From Allobosea sp. Leaf344 (GTDB taxonomy: Bacteria; Pseudomonadota; Alphaproteobacteria; Rhizobiales; Beijerinckiaceae): a stretch of 64,000 nucleotides of DNA. Below are positions 34,050 through 42,715 of this stretch, piece after piece. The number at the start of each line of letters is the position of its first letter. Position 1 is the stretch's first letter. The notes under the pieces are model-generated. The model had not been told where the DNA came from, searched no databases, and saw nothing but the letters and a program-made list of their open reading frames with translations. A program made the position numbers and the translations under genes. The stretch lies in the NCBI RefSeq assembly GCF_001426225.1, contig NZ_LMRT01000001.1:927613-991612 (forward strand), in the 5' to 3' direction.

Positions 34050-34787
34050 ATGACCATCAAGGCCTTCGTCTTCGATGCCTATGGCACGCTTTACGACGTC
34101 CAGTCGGTCGCGGCTGAAACCGAGGCCGCTTTTCCCGGCCATGGCGAGGCGATCACGCAGATCTGGCGGATGAAGCAGCTGGAATATACCTGGCTGCGCT
34201 CCGGCATGGGCGATTATCGCGATTTCTGGCAGGTCACGCTGGAGTCCCTCGCCTATACGCTGGAGGTTCTCGGGCTGTCCGCCTCGGCGGAGACGATCGC
34301 GGGGCTGGCCGGCGCCTATGACCGGCTCGCGCTCTATCCCGACAGCGCGGCGGCGCTCTCGGCCCTGTCGCAGCACCGCTTGGCCATCCTGTCGAACGGC
34401 AGCCCGACCATGCTGGCGGCGCTGATCGCGCAAAGCGGGCTCGAGGGGCGGTTCGAAGCGGTGCTCAGCGCCGATTCCGCCCGCGTCTACAAGCCCGACG
34501 CCCGCTGCTACCGGCTGGTCGGGGAGCATCTCGGATTGCTGCCGGAGGAGGTCGTCTTCGTCTCGTCCAACGGCTTCGACGTCGCCGGCGCCAAGCATTT
34601 CGGGTTCAGGGTGGCGCGGATCGCGCGGGTCTCGCCTGCGGCGCTGAAGGCGGAGATCGCGACGCAGAGCCCGATGCCGCCCAGGACGATGTTCAAGGCG
34701 CTGCGCATGCAGGAGGAGCATCTCGGGCACCGGCCGGATTGGGTGATCGGCTCGCTGGCGGAGCTGGCGGGGCTGGTCGGTTCCTAG
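34050..34787 (+). CDS. HAD-family (S)-2-haloacid dehalogenase-like hydrolase
   Basis: The protein has 245 residues. HAD motif I is FDAYGTLYD, motif II is ILSNGS, the motif III lysine is in VYKPDARCY, and motif IV is SSNGFDVAGAKHFG. The FDAYGTL and SSNxxDxxGAK forms are those of the type II L-2-haloacid dehalogenases, which replace a halogen at C2 of short carboxylic acids by hydroxyl. Physiological substrates in most bacteria of this kind are not known. The gene is alone, 88 bases upstream of a GMC oxidoreductase gene on the same strand. Confidence 0.85.
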   Translation: MTIKAFVFDAYGTLYDVQSVAAETEAAFPGHGEAITQIWRMKQLEYTWLRSGMGDYRDFWQVTLESLAYTLEVLGLSASAETIAGLAGAYDRLALYPDSAAALSALSQHRLAILSNGSPTMLAALIAQSGLEGRFEAVLSADSARVYKPDARCYRLVGEHLGLLPEEVVFVSSNGFDVAGAKHFGFRVARIARVSPAALKAEIATQSPMPPRTMFKALRMQEEHLGHRPDWVIGSLAELAGLVGS

Positions 34788-34874
34788 CGCCCGGCCGGGC
34801 CGAAGGTGGGATTGCCGCTGCCGCGCAAGCGGCCTAACCATCGCTGCCGCAACGCCGGAGCCTCAGGACGCGCC

Positions 34875-36509
34875 ATGACCGATCCGCAACGCCGCAGTCT
34901 CGGCCGCTTCGATTATGTCGTGATCGGCGCCGGCTCCGCCGGCTGCCTGCTCGCCAACCGGCTTTCGGCCGATCCCCGGCGCAAGGTGCTGGTGCTGGAA
35001 GCCGGCGGCAAGGATGACTGGATCTGGTTCCACATCCCGGTCGGCTATCTCTATGCGATCGGCAATCCCCGCGCCGACTGGCTGTTCAAGACAGCGCCGC
35101 AGCCGGGACTCGGCGGGCGCGAACTCGCCTATCCCCGCGGCAAGGTGGTCGGCGGCTGCTCGGCCATCAACGCGATGATCTACATGCGCGGCCAGGCGGC
35201 CGATTACGATGGCTGGCGCCAGCTCGGGCTCGAAGGCTGGGGCTGGGACGATGTGCTGCCCTATTTCCTGAAGCACGAGGACCATGTCGCGCCCGGCCCC
35301 AACGGCTTCCACCGCTCGGGCGGCGAATGGCGGGTCGAGCATCCCCGGGTGCGCTGGGACATTCTCGACGCGGTGCGCGACGCCACCGCCGCGGCGGGCA
35401 TCCCGAAGATCGAGGATTTCAACACCGGCGACAATGAGGGCTCGGCCTATTTCCAGGTCAATCAGCGGCGCGGCCGGCGCTGGAGCGCCTTCCGCTCCTT
35501 CCTGCTGCCGGTGCTGGACCGGCCCAATCTGCGGCTGGAGACGCATGTTCTGGTCGAGCGCGTGGTGGTGGAGAACGGCCGCTGCAGCGCCGTCGAGTTC
35601 AGCCATGGCGGCGAGCGGCTGAGCGTCGAGGTGGCCGGCGAGGTGGTGCTCAGCGCCGGCGCCGTCGGCTCGCCGGCGCTGCTCGAGCGCTCGGGGCTCG
35701 GCGATGGCGCCAGGCTCCAGGGGCTCGGCATCGCGACAAAGGCGCATCTGCCGGGGGTCGGCGAGAATCTGCAGGACCATCTGCAAATCCGCCCGGTCTA
35801 CAAGGTGGAAGGGGTGCGCACCCTGAACGGCGATTATGCCAGGCTGTGGCGGCGGCCGCTGATGGCGCTGGAATATGCGGTGATGCGCACCGGGCCGCTG
35901 ACCATGGCGCCGTCGCAAATGGGCGCCTTCACCCGCTCCTCGCCGGATTATGCGACGGCCAATCTGCAGTTTCATTTCCAGCCGCTCTCGCTCGACAAAT
36001 GGGGCGACGGGCTGCACCGCTTCAACGCCTTCACCGCCAGCGTCTGCAATCTGCGCCCCACGAGCCGCGGCAGCGTGCATGTGACCAGCGCCGATGCGTC
36101 CGCGCCTCCCGGCATCTCGCCGAACTACCTGACCACCGACGAGGACAAGCGCGTCGCGGTCGATGCGCTGAAGCTCACCCGGCGCATCGTCGCGCAGGCG
36201 CCTCTGGCGCGCTTCCGGCCGGAGGAGCATCTGCCGGGCCCCGCAATCGAGAGCGACGACGATCTGCTGAAGGCGGCGGGGCTGCTGGCGACGACGATCT
36301 TCCACCCCGCCGGGACGGCGCGGATGGGGCGGGAGGACGATCCGCATGCGGTGCTGGATGGGCGGCTGCGGCTGCGCGGCGTCTCCGGCCTGCGCGTGGT
36401 CGACGCCTCGGTGATGCCGAGCATCACCTCCGGCAATACGGCCGCGCCGACGATGATGATCGCCGAAAAGGGCGCGGCGATGATCCTCGAGGATGCCCGC
36501 GCCCGATGA
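34875..36509 (+). CDS. GMC-family FAD-dependent oxidoreductase (choline/alcohol dehydrogenase type)
   Basis: The protein has 544 residues. The FAD-binding start is DYVVIGAGSAGCLLANRLS; GMC signature 1 is GKVVGGCSAINAMIYMRG and signature 2 is GAVGSPALLERSGLG; the C-terminal active-site region has FHPAGTARMG and ends with SGNTAAPTMMIAEKGA. It oxidises an alcohol, with choline or a medium-chain or aromatic alcohol as candidates; no betaine aldehyde dehydrogenase is nearby, so choline is not favoured. The ATG at 34875 fits the family start. The stop overlaps the start of the next small membrane-protein gene by four bases. Confidence 0.9.
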   Translation: MTDPQRRSLGRFDYVVIGAGSAGCLLANRLSADPRRKVLVLEAGGKDDWIWFHIPVGYLYAIGNPRADWLFKTAPQPGLGGRELAYPRGKVVGGCSAINAMIYMRGQAADYDGWRQLGLEGWGWDDVLPYFLKHEDHVAPGPNGFHRSGGEWRVEHPRVRWDILDAVRDATAAAGIPKIEDFNTGDNEGSAYFQVNQRRGRRWSAFRSFLLPVLDRPNLRLETHVLVERVVVENGRCSAVEFSHGGERLSVEVAGEVVLSAGAVGSPALLERSGLGDGARLQGLGIATKAHLPGVGENLQDHLQIRPVYKVEGVRTLNGDYARLWRRPLMALEYAVMRTGPLTMAPSQMGAFTRSSPDYATANLQFHFQPLSLDKWGDGLHRFNAFTASVCNLRPTSRGSVHVTSADASAPPGISPNYLTTDEDKRVAVDALKLTRRIVAQAPLARFRPEEHLPGPAIESDDDLLKAAGLLATTIFHPAGTARMGREDDPHAVLDGRLRLRGVSGLRVVDASVMPSITSGNTAAPTMMIAEKGAAMILEDARAR

Positions 36510-37030
36510 GCGCGGCGGCCCGCCCGGGGCTGGCACGCCGGCTCGCGCTCGGGCTGCTCAGCGCCCTGGCGACGCTGCTGATCCTGCTCGACGAGCTGGT
36601 CCGCCCGCTCTACCGGCCGCTCGCCCGATGGGTCGCGGCGCTGCGGCTGGTGCAGCGCATCGAGGGCTGGATCGCGACGCTGCCGCGGCTCGCGGTGCTG
36701 ATCCTGCTCGCCATCCCCTTCGCCATCGCCGAGCCGCTGAAGCTGGTCGGGCTGGTGATGATCGGACATGGCCGCGTGATGGGCGGCTTGCTCGTCATGG
36801 CGCTCGCCTATCTCGCCAGCATCCTGATCGTGGAGCGGATTTTCCGCGCCGGCGAGGCCCAGCTGCTGAGCTATGGCTGGCTCGCCCGGGCCGTCGGCTG
36901 GCTCGGCCGGCTGCGCGGCCTCGTCCTGGATTGGGTGAGGCGGCAGCCGCTCTACCTCGCCGCCCGTGCCGGCGCTGCCGCGGCGCGCGAGCGGCTGCGC
37001 CGGCTTTGGCTGCGCCTGCCGAGCGGCTGA
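36506..37030 (+). CDS. Small membrane protein coupled to the GMC oxidoreductase gene
   Basis: The protein has 174 residues and no family that I can name. It has one hydrophobic segment near residues 10-28 (LALGLLSALATLLILLDEL) and two more at about residues 60-110 (LAVLILLAIPFAIAEPLKLVGLVMIG and GGLLVMALAYLASILIVERIF), with a basic C-terminal tail rich in Arg and Leu. The ATG overlaps the GMC stop (ATGA), so the two are translated together. It might anchor or link the oxidoreductase to the respiratory chain, but this is inference. Confidence 0.7.
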   Translation: MSAAARPGLARRLALGLLSALATLLILLDELVRPLYRPLARWVAALRLVQRIEGWIATLPRLAVLILLAIPFAIAEPLKLVGLVMIGHGRVMGGLLVMALAYLASILIVERIFRAGEAQLLSYGWLARAVGWLGRLRGLVLDWVRRQPLYLAARAGAAAARERLRRLWLRLPSG

Positions 37031-37079
37031 GGCGAGCGGCCCTTCGCCCCCTCGGCGGCGGCGGGTCCCGCTCGCCGGA

Positions 37080-38051
37080 TCAGACGATCTGGTTGCGGAG
37101 CGTGGTCTCGCCCTTGGTGAGCCGGCCGAGATTCTCGACCAGGATGTCGACGACATTGTCCTCATAGGCGCGCGTCTCGCCGGCGCTGTGCGGGGTGACG
37201 ACGACCTGCGGCAGCGTCCAGAACGGCGAGGATTCGGGCAGCGGTTCGTCATGGAAACAGTCCAGCCCCGCGCCGGCGATGCGGTTCTCGGTCAGCGCCG
37301 CGAGCAGCGCCGCCTCGTCCACCACCTTGCCGCGGGCGACGTTGATCAGCAGCGCCGAGGGCTTCATCGCCGCCAGCGCCTGCGCACCGATCAGCCCCTC
37401 GGTCTCCGGCGTCAGCGGGCAGGTCAGCGCCACGATATCGGCCTGCGCCAGCACCTCCGGCAGCTGGTCGGGGCGGACCACGGCCTCGATGTGAGGCTGC
37501 TTCTCGGGGCTGCGACGCACGCCGATGACGCGCATGCCGAAGGCCGAGGCCAGGGCCGCCAGCCGCAGCCCGATGCGGCCGAGGCCGATGATCGCCAGGG
37601 TCTTGCCGCCGAGCTCGTCCTCGCGCCGGCCGCGATCGCCGATCATCGGCCGCCAATGGCGCGCGGTCTGGTTGTCGCGGGCGAGGTGGATCTGCCGGGT
37701 GAGCGAGAGGATCAGCGCCATCGCATGTTCGGAGACCGCTCGCTCATTGGCACCCTGCGCGCTGGCGAGGCGGATGCCGGCCGCGGCGAAGGCGGCCTTG
37801 TCGTATTGGTCGGTGCCGGCGCTGACCGATTGCACGAAACGCAGCTTCGGGCAGAGCGGGATCAGCTCGTTGCGCCACATGCCGGAGACCACCATCACAT
37901 CCGCCTCGGGCGCCCGCGCCTTCAGCTCCTCCAGCGAGCGGACCTCGAAGCTGCGGGCCGTGCGGCCCCGTCTGTCGAAGGCGGCCTGCAGCTGATAGGC
38001 GGCATGGGCGAAGCAGATGGTCAGGTCGCTCTCGTTCGGCATGGCTGGCAT
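37080..38051 (-). CDS. D-isomer specific 2-hydroxyacid dehydrogenase
   Basis: The protein has 323 residues. The NAD(P)-binding segment is LAIIGLGRIGLRLAALASAFG. The catalytic residues are seen in order: Arg in LLINVARGKVVDEAALL, Glu in GLDCFHDEPLP and His in VVVTPHSAGETRAYE. The family reduces 2-ketoacids such as glyoxylate, hydroxypyruvate or phenylpyruvate; the substrate is not readable here. The ATG at 38051 was chosen over the longer open frame, which runs into cobC; ATG at 38042 is an alternative. It lies 16 bases downstream of cobC on the same strand and may be co-transcribed with it. Confidence 0.87.
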   Translation of the reverse strand: MPAMPNESDLTICFAHAAYQLQAAFDRRGRTARSFEVRSLEELKARAPEADVMVVSGMWRNELIPLCPKLRFVQSVSAGTDQYDKAAFAAAGIRLASAQGANERAVSEHAMALILSLTRQIHLARDNQTARHWRPMIGDRGRREDELGGKTLAIIGLGRIGLRLAALASAFGMRVIGVRRSPEKQPHIEAVVRPDQLPEVLAQADIVALTCPLTPETEGLIGAQALAAMKPSALLINVARGKVVDEAALLAALTENRIAGAGLDCFHDEPLPESSPFWTLPQVVVTPHSAGETRAYEDNVVDILVENLGRLTKGETTLRNQIV

Positions 38052-38067
38052 AGGGTTCTGTCCTCTC

Positions 38068-39144
38068 TCACGGCTCAATCTGTAAATTAGCCGGGGCTGG
38101 CCGATGCGTCCCGGCGTCCGGCGCATGCTGCCGCGCCGCCGGGGCGGGAGCGCCGGCGAAGCAAGCCAGCGCCTGGGCGAGGCGCCGCCACGGCTCCTCC
38201 CCGGCCGGCAGGCCGAAGCGCAGCAGGCCCGGCCGATGCTGGAAGCGCCGGACATAGATCCCGTGCCGGCCGAGATGGGCGAAGAGCCCCGGCGCCTCCG
38301 CGCAGCCCAGCAGCCGGAACAGGCTGGTGCCGCCGAGGATCGTGCCATAGGGCGCGAGCAGCGCGTCGAGCCTGGCCGCATCGGCCGCGCGGTCCTGCGC
38401 CGCGCGCTCCAGCCAGGGCCGATCCGCCAGCGCCTCGGCGCCGATGCGCAGCGCGGGCCCGGCCACCGCCCAGGGGCCGAGCGCCGCGCGCAGCCGTGCG
38501 ACCAGACCGGGATCGCCGATGGCGAAGCCGAGCCGCAGGCCGGCGAGCCCATAGCTCTTGCCAAAGGAGCGCAGCACCAGCGTGCGCGCCGGCAGGCTGG
38601 GGATCAGGCTGGCCTCAGGCGAAAAATCGCAGAAGGCCTCGTCGACGATCAGCCAGCCGTCGCGGGCCGCGAGCCGCCGCGCCCATCCTGCGAGCTCGGC
38701 AGGCGCGACGACCCGGCCATCGGGGTTGTTCGGGTTCACCAGCACGAGGATACGGGCCGAGCCGGCATCCTGCGGCCGCGTGACGGTCTCCACCGTCAGC
38801 CCCTCGCGCCGAAAGGCCGCCTCGTGCTCCGCATAGGTCGGGCCGAGCACGGCGACCGGGCCCTCGCCCAGCAGGCGCGGCAGCAAGTCGATCAGGATCT
38901 GGGTTCCCGGCGCGGCGACGATCTCCGCATCCGGCGGCACGCGATAGGCCGCGCGGGCGGCCGCCAGCAGCGCCGCCTCCTCCTCGCCGCCCGGAAGCCG
39001 CTGCCACAGGCTTAACGGCAGGGCGGGAAGCGGATAGGGGATGGGGTTGATGCCGGTGGAGAGATCGATCCAGGGCTCGGGCGCCTGCGGAAACAGCGCC
39101 CGCGCCTCGGCCAGATCGCCGCCATGCCAGATCTCCTCAACCAC
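38068..39144 (-). CDS. cobC: L-threonine-O-3-phosphate decarboxylase
   Basis: This is a PLP-dependent aminotransferase-fold enzyme that makes (R)-1-aminopropan-2-yl phosphate, the linker of the cobalamin lower loop. It has 358 residues. Recognisable parts are HGGDLAEARALFPQAPEPWIDLSTGINPIPYP at the N-terminus, ILVLVNPNNPDGRV, DEAFCDFSP, and the PLP-lysine segment VLRSFGKSYGLAGLRLGF. Start codon is GTG. The gene is divergent from cobD (cbiB type), with 17 bases between the starts, the usual pairing since CobD uses its product. Named here as in Pseudomonas denitrificans; it is cobD in Salmonella. Confidence 0.9.
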   Translation of the reverse strand: MVEEIWHGGDLAEARALFPQAPEPWIDLSTGINPIPYPLPALPLSLWQRLPGGEEEAALLAAARAAYRVPPDAEIVAAPGTQILIDLLPRLLGEGPVAVLGPTYAEHEAAFRREGLTVETVTRPQDAGSARILVLVNPNNPDGRVVAPAELAGWARRLAARDGWLIVDEAFCDFSPEASLIPSLPARTLVLRSFGKSYGLAGLRLGFAIGDPGLVARLRAALGPWAVAGPALRIGAEALADRPWLERAAQDRAADAARLDALLAPYGTILGGTSLFRLLGCAEAPGLFAHLGRHGIYVRRFQHRPGLLRFGLPAGEEPWRRLAQALACFAGAPAPAARQHAPDAGTHRPAPANLQIEP

Positions 39145-39161
39145 GATAAGCCTCGCCCTTC

Positions 39162-40142
39162 ATGAGCCTGCCCGACACCCTGCCCCTGCTGTTCGGCGCG
39201 CTTCTGGTCGAGGCGGCGGTCGGCTATCCCCAAGCCTTGTATGCGCGGATCGGCCATCCCGTCACCTGGATCGGCGCCCTGATCGGCCGGCTCGACCGCG
39301 GCCTGAACCGCGAGACCGCCTCCTTCGCGACGAGGCGGGCCCAGGGGATCGCGGCGCTGGCGGCGCTGCTCGCCGTCACGGCCGCGGCCGCGCTGCTCCT
39401 CGAGGCGCTGTGCCGGCTGGCCGGGCCGCTCGCCCTGCTGCCGCTGGCGCTGCTGGCCTCTTCCCTGCTGGCGCAACGCTCCCTGCACGTCCATGTCGCG
39501 GCCGTTGCGGAGGGGCTGGAGCGTGGCGGGCTGCCGGCGGGGCGGGCGGCGGTGGCGATGATCGTCGGGCGCAACCCGCAGCAGCTCGACGAGGCGGGGG
39601 TGGCGCGGGCCGCGATCGAGAGCCTCTCGGAGAATTTTTCGGACGGGGTGGTGGCGCCGGCCTTCTGGCTGGGCCTGGCCGGGCTGCCCGGCATCGCGCT
39701 GTACAAGGCGATCAACACGGCGGATTCGATGATCGGCCACAGGACGCCGCGGCACCGTGCCTTCGGCTGGGCGGCGGCGCGGCTCGACGACCTCGTCAAC
39801 CTCCCGGCCTCGCGGCTGACGGCGCTGCTGATCCTGGCCGCCGCAGCTTTGGACGAGGAGGCCGATGCGGCGGCAGCCTGGCGCGCGGTGCGGCGCGACG
39901 CCAAACTCCACCGCTCGCCCAATGCCGGTTGGCCCGAGGCCGCGATGGCCGGCGCCTTGGGGCTGAGGCTGGCGGGGCCGCGGGTCTATGGCGAGGTCCT
40001 GGTCGCGGATGGCTGGATGGGGGATGGCAGGGCGCAAGCCGATGCGGCCGATATCAGACGAGCACTGCGCCTCTATCGTCGCGCCTGCCTGCTGCTGGCG
40101 GGATTGGCGGGAAGCGGGGCGGTGCTGGCGGTGGTGGCGTGA
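39162..40142 (+). CDS. cobD: Adenosylcobinamide-phosphate synthase
   Basis: This is a membrane enzyme (CbiB type) that attaches aminopropanol phosphate to adenosylcobyric acid. It has 326 residues. Typical segments are YPQALYARIGHPVTWIGALI near the N-terminus, AQRSLHVHVAAVA, VGRNPQQLDEAGVARAAIESL, SENFSDGVVAPAFWLGLAGLPG, YKAINTADSMIGHR and HRSPNAGWPEAAMAGALGLRL. Several hydrophobic segments fit an inner-membrane protein. The last 60 or so bases are also found, in altered form, in each unit of the downstream tandem array, so the array has grown out of the end of this gene. Named as in Pseudomonas denitrificans. Confidence 0.92.
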   Translation: MSLPDTLPLLFGALLVEAAVGYPQALYARIGHPVTWIGALIGRLDRGLNRETASFATRRAQGIAALAALLAVTAAAALLLEALCRLAGPLALLPLALLASSLLAQRSLHVHVAAVAEGLERGGLPAGRAAVAMIVGRNPQQLDEAGVARAAIESLSENFSDGVVAPAFWLGLAGLPGIALYKAINTADSMIGHRTPRHRAFGWAAARLDDLVNLPASRLTALLILAAAALDEEADAAAAWRAVRRDAKLHRSPNAGWPEAAMAGALGLRLAGPRVYGEVLVADGWMGDGRAQADAADIRRALRLYRRACLLLAGLAGSGAVLAVVA

Positions 40143-40167
40143 GGCTGGTCGGGCGGGAGGGCGAACA

Positions 40168-41198
40168 CGTCCTTGCGAGCGCAGCGAAGCAATCCAGAGC
40201 CGCAGAGCGCTATGAGACTGGGTTGCTTCGCTACGCTCGCAATGACGGGGAGCCGATCCTGCGCTGGCCGGGGCTGTCAGCGGCGGATTGGCGGGAAGTG
40301 GGGGGTGCTGTCGGCATAACGCCGTTTCACTCAGGCGGTGAAGCGCGAACACGTCCTTGCGAGCGCAGCGAAGCAATCCAGATCTGCAGAGCGCTACGAC
40401 ACTGGGTTGCTTCGCTACGCTCGCAAGGACGGGGAGCCGAGGCTGCCATGGCAGGCGCGCTGGGGCTGAGGCTGGCTGAATCGGCGGGGTCCTGGGCGAT
40501 GCTAGCGCTGATGGGATGAGGCTGGTCAATCAGGCGGTGAAGCGCGACTCCGTCCTTGCGAGCATAGCGAAGCAATCCAGAGCCGTAGAGCGCTACGATA
40601 CTAGGTTGCTTCGCTGCGCTCGCAGGGACGGGGAGCCGATCCTGCGCGGACCGAGGCTGCTGTGGCCGGATTGGCGGGAAGTGGGCGGTGCTGGCGCTGG
40701 TGGCGTGAGGCTGGTTACTCGGGCGGGAGCGGAAACACGTCCTTGCGAGCGCAGCGAAGCAATCCAGAGCTGCAGAGCGCTACGAGACTGGGTTGCTTCG
40801 CTGCGCTCGCAATTACGATGAGCCTAGGCTGCCAGGCCAGGCGCGCTGGGGATGAGGCTCGCGGGATTGGCGGGAAGCGCAGCGGTGCTGGCGCTGGCGG
40901 CGTGACGCCGTTCACTCAGGCGGTGAAGCGCGACTCCGTCCTTGCGAGCGCAGCGAAGCAATCCAGAGCCGCAGAGCGCTACGAGACTGGGTTGCTTCGC
41001 TGCGCTCGCAATGACGGGGAGCCGGTTCTGCGCTGACCGAGGCTGCTGTGGCCGGATTGGCGGGAAGTGGGGCGCTGATGGCGTGACGCCGGTCACTCAA
41101 GCGGTGAAGCGCGACTCCGTCCTTGCGAGCGTAGCGAAGCAATCCAGAGCCGCAGAGCGCTACTGGACTGGGTTGCTTCGCTGCGCTCGCAAGGACGA
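40168..41198. repeat. Tandem array of six palindromic repeat units (period about 180-200 bases)
   Basis: Six copies of an imperfect hairpin of about 80 bases start near 40168, 40352, 40551, 40738, 40937 and 41118. Each has a left arm like CCTTGCGAGCGCAGCGAAGC and a right arm like GTTGCTTCGCTGCGCTCGCA, with 28-base arms and a loop of about 25 bases. The spacers are also alike (word GGATTGGCGGGAAG and a trailing GTGACGCC or GTGAGGCTGGT) and resemble the 3' end of cobD, so the whole period is duplicated. No credible gene lies here. The hairpins may end transcription between the convergent cobD and cobO genes. Confidence 0.9.
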
Positions 41199-41216
41199 TG
41201 AGCCCCGGCCCCCGGC

Positions 41217-41828
41217 TCAAAACTCGATCCCCTGCTGCGCCTTCACCCCTGCCGCGAAATGGTGCTTCACCAGCGTCATCTCCGTCACCAGATCGGCGGC
41301 GGCGATCAGTTCCGGCTTGGCGTTGCGGCCGGTGACGACGATGTGGAGGTCGGCGCGCCGGGCCGACAGCGCCGCCACCACCGCGTCCAGCGGCAGATAA
41401 TCATAGCGCAGCGCGATGTTGAGCTCGTCCAGCACGATCAGCCGGATGCTCTCGTCGGCCATCAGCTCGCGCGCCTTGGCGAAGGCGCGCCCCGCCGCCT
41501 CGATGTCTCTCGCCTTGTCCTGGGTCTCCCAGGTGAAGCCCTCGCCCATCGTATGCCAGACGATCCGGTCGCCGAAGGCGTCGAGCGCCTTGCGCTCGCC
41601 GGTTTCCCAGGCGCCCTTGATGAATTGCACCACGCCGACACGCCAGCCATGGCCGAGCGCGCGCAGCATCAGGCCGAAGGCGGCGGTGGATTTTCCCTTG
41701 CCGGGGCCGGTATTGACGATCAGCAGCCCCTTCTCGACGGTCTTGGACGCGACCTCGGCATCCTGCACCGCCTTGCGCTTGGCCATCTTCGCCCTGTGGC
41801 GGCTGGCCTCGGCTTCGTCGATCGTCAT
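41217..41828 (-). CDS. cobO: Cob(I)yrinic acid a,c-diamide adenosyltransferase
   Basis: This enzyme adds the upper adenosyl ligand to the corrin cobalt. It has 203 residues. The ATP-binding loop is VNTGPGKGKSTAAFG; other family parts are VVQFIKGAWETGER, LIVLDELNIALRYDYL and VVTGRNAKPELIAAADLVTEM. It is of the BtuR/CobA/CobO type rather than PduO. It lies 13 bases after the CobP-type gene on the same strand; the pair is divergent from the riboswitch-led hupE gene. Confidence 0.93.
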   Translation of the reverse strand: MTIDEAEASRHRAKMAKRKAVQDAEVASKTVEKGLLIVNTGPGKGKSTAAFGLMLRALGHGWRVGVVQFIKGAWETGERKALDAFGDRIVWHTMGEGFTWETQDKARDIEAAGRAFAKARELMADESIRLIVLDELNIALRYDYLPLDAVVAALSARRADLHIVVTGRNAKPELIAAADLVTEMTLVKHHFAAGVKAQQGIEF

Positions 41829-41841
41829 GGGGCTGTCCCGC

Positions 41842-42354
41842 TCACTTCACCTGCATCGGCAGGCCGGCGACCATGAAGACCACGCGGTCGGCCTGCGCCG
41901 CAAGCCGCTGATGCAGCCGGCCCGCCTCGTCGCGGAAGCGCCGCGCCAGCGCGTTCTCCGGCACGATGCCGAGCCCCACTTCGCTGGCGACGAGCACGAT
42001 CGGGCCGGCGCGTCCGGCGCAGGCGCGCAACAGATCCGCGCAGCCCGCCTGCGTATCCTGCTCCGCCAGCATCACATTCGTCAGCCACAGCGTCAGGCAA
42101 TCGACCAGGATCGGCCGGCCCGGCGGAGTGGCCGCGATGGCGGCGGCCAGAGCGAGCGGCGCGTCCACCGTCAGCCAGTCCGGCGAGCGACGGGCGCGAT
42201 GCTCGGCGATCCGCGTCCGCATCTCGTCGTCCCAGGCCTGCGCGGTCGCGATATAGGTCCAGGGGCCGGGCAGCGCCTCGATCAGCCCTTCGCCATGGCG
42301 GCTCTTGCCCGAGCGGGCGCCGCCGAGGATGAGGGTGAGGGAAGCTGTCGCCAT
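41842..42354 (-). CDS. cobP: Adenosylcobinamide kinase / adenosylcobinamide-phosphate guanylyltransferase
   Basis: This bifunctional enzyme activates adenosylcobinamide for attachment of the lower ligand. It has 170 residues, the usual size. The P-loop is LILGGARSGKSRHGE; later parts are ATAQAWDDEMRTRIAEHRARR with the GMP-accepting histidine of the family, LVDCLTLWLTN and SEVGLGIVPENALARRFRDE. The ATG at 42354 is about 75 bases left of the riboswitch and in the opposite direction, so it must have its own promoter in that stretch or overlap the other one. Confidence 0.93.
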   Translation of the reverse strand: MATASLTLILGGARSGKSRHGEGLIEALPGPWTYIATAQAWDDEMRTRIAEHRARRSPDWLTVDAPLALAAAIAATPPGRPILVDCLTLWLTNVMLAEQDTQAGCADLLRACAGRAGPIVLVASEVGLGIVPENALARRFRDEAGRLHQRLAAQADRVVFMVAGLPMQVK

Positions 42355-42391
42355 GACCGGACCCGTTGCGCGCCATCAGAGATTCGCTCCA

Positions 42392-42420
42392 TTGCACAGC
42401 CGCCCTTGGATGGCTAATGA
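42392..42420 (+). promoter_or_regulatory. Possible promoter of the riboswitch-hupE transcript
   Basis: TTGCAC at 42392-42397 and TAATGA at 42415-42420 are separated by 17 bases. Both boxes match the sigma-70 consensus only in part, but the expected transcript start, near 42427, would fall just before the first paired stem of the riboswitch at 42429. Confidence 0.3.
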
Positions 42421-42428
42421 TTGGCGGC

Positions 42429-42586
42429 GACGGTGCCCCGGCGACGGGGTGAAAAGGGAACGTGGTGCGATGCCACGGCTGCCCCCGCAACTGTAAGCGG
42501 TGAGTTCTGCGCCATCGGCCACTGGAGAACCCCTCCGGGAAGGCGGCGAAGGACCCGGACCCGCGAGCCAGGAGACCTGCCGTCGA
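42429..42586 (+). ncRNA. Cobalamin riboswitch
   Basis: A cobalamin-class RNA element is visible. Stem P1 pairs CGACGG at 42429-42434 with CCGTCG at 42581-42586. Inside are the conserved segments GACGGGGTGAAAAGGGAA, TGCCCCCGCAACTGTAAGCG and the B12-box GAGCCAGGAGACCTGCC at 42566-42582. It lies 130 bases upstream of hupE and reads in the same direction. It should repress hupE and the co-directional cob genes when adenosylcobalamin is plentiful. The expression platform (terminator or start-site masking) is not obvious. Confidence 0.93.
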
Positions 42587-42715
42587 GACTGCTTCTCATG
42601 GGCCCTTCGGACGGGGTGTTCCGATGGCGGCTGTGTCCGTGCGATGTCGAATCGCGCGGCTCCGTCTGTGGGAGCGTTGGCCGGAGCCGGATCGGCGCGG
42701 CTGCTTGTGACGGAG

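Noticed and set aside
34863..36536. Very long minus-strand open frame opposite the GMC oxidoreductase
   Set aside because: It is a shadow frame of high-GC coding DNA, rich in Arg, His and Gly with no domain; the plus-strand GMC gene is certain. The same applies to similar long frames opposite manB, cobN, cobL, cobB and the scoAB-LysE region.
40168..41198. CRISPR array
   Set aside because: The units are about 80-base hairpins with spacers that are themselves alike, and no cas gene is near; this does not fit a CRISPR array.
40143..41220. Open frames of 60-150 codons in the tandem array after cobD
   Set aside because: They only reflect the repeat; each restarts with the same peptide from the hairpin, on both strands.
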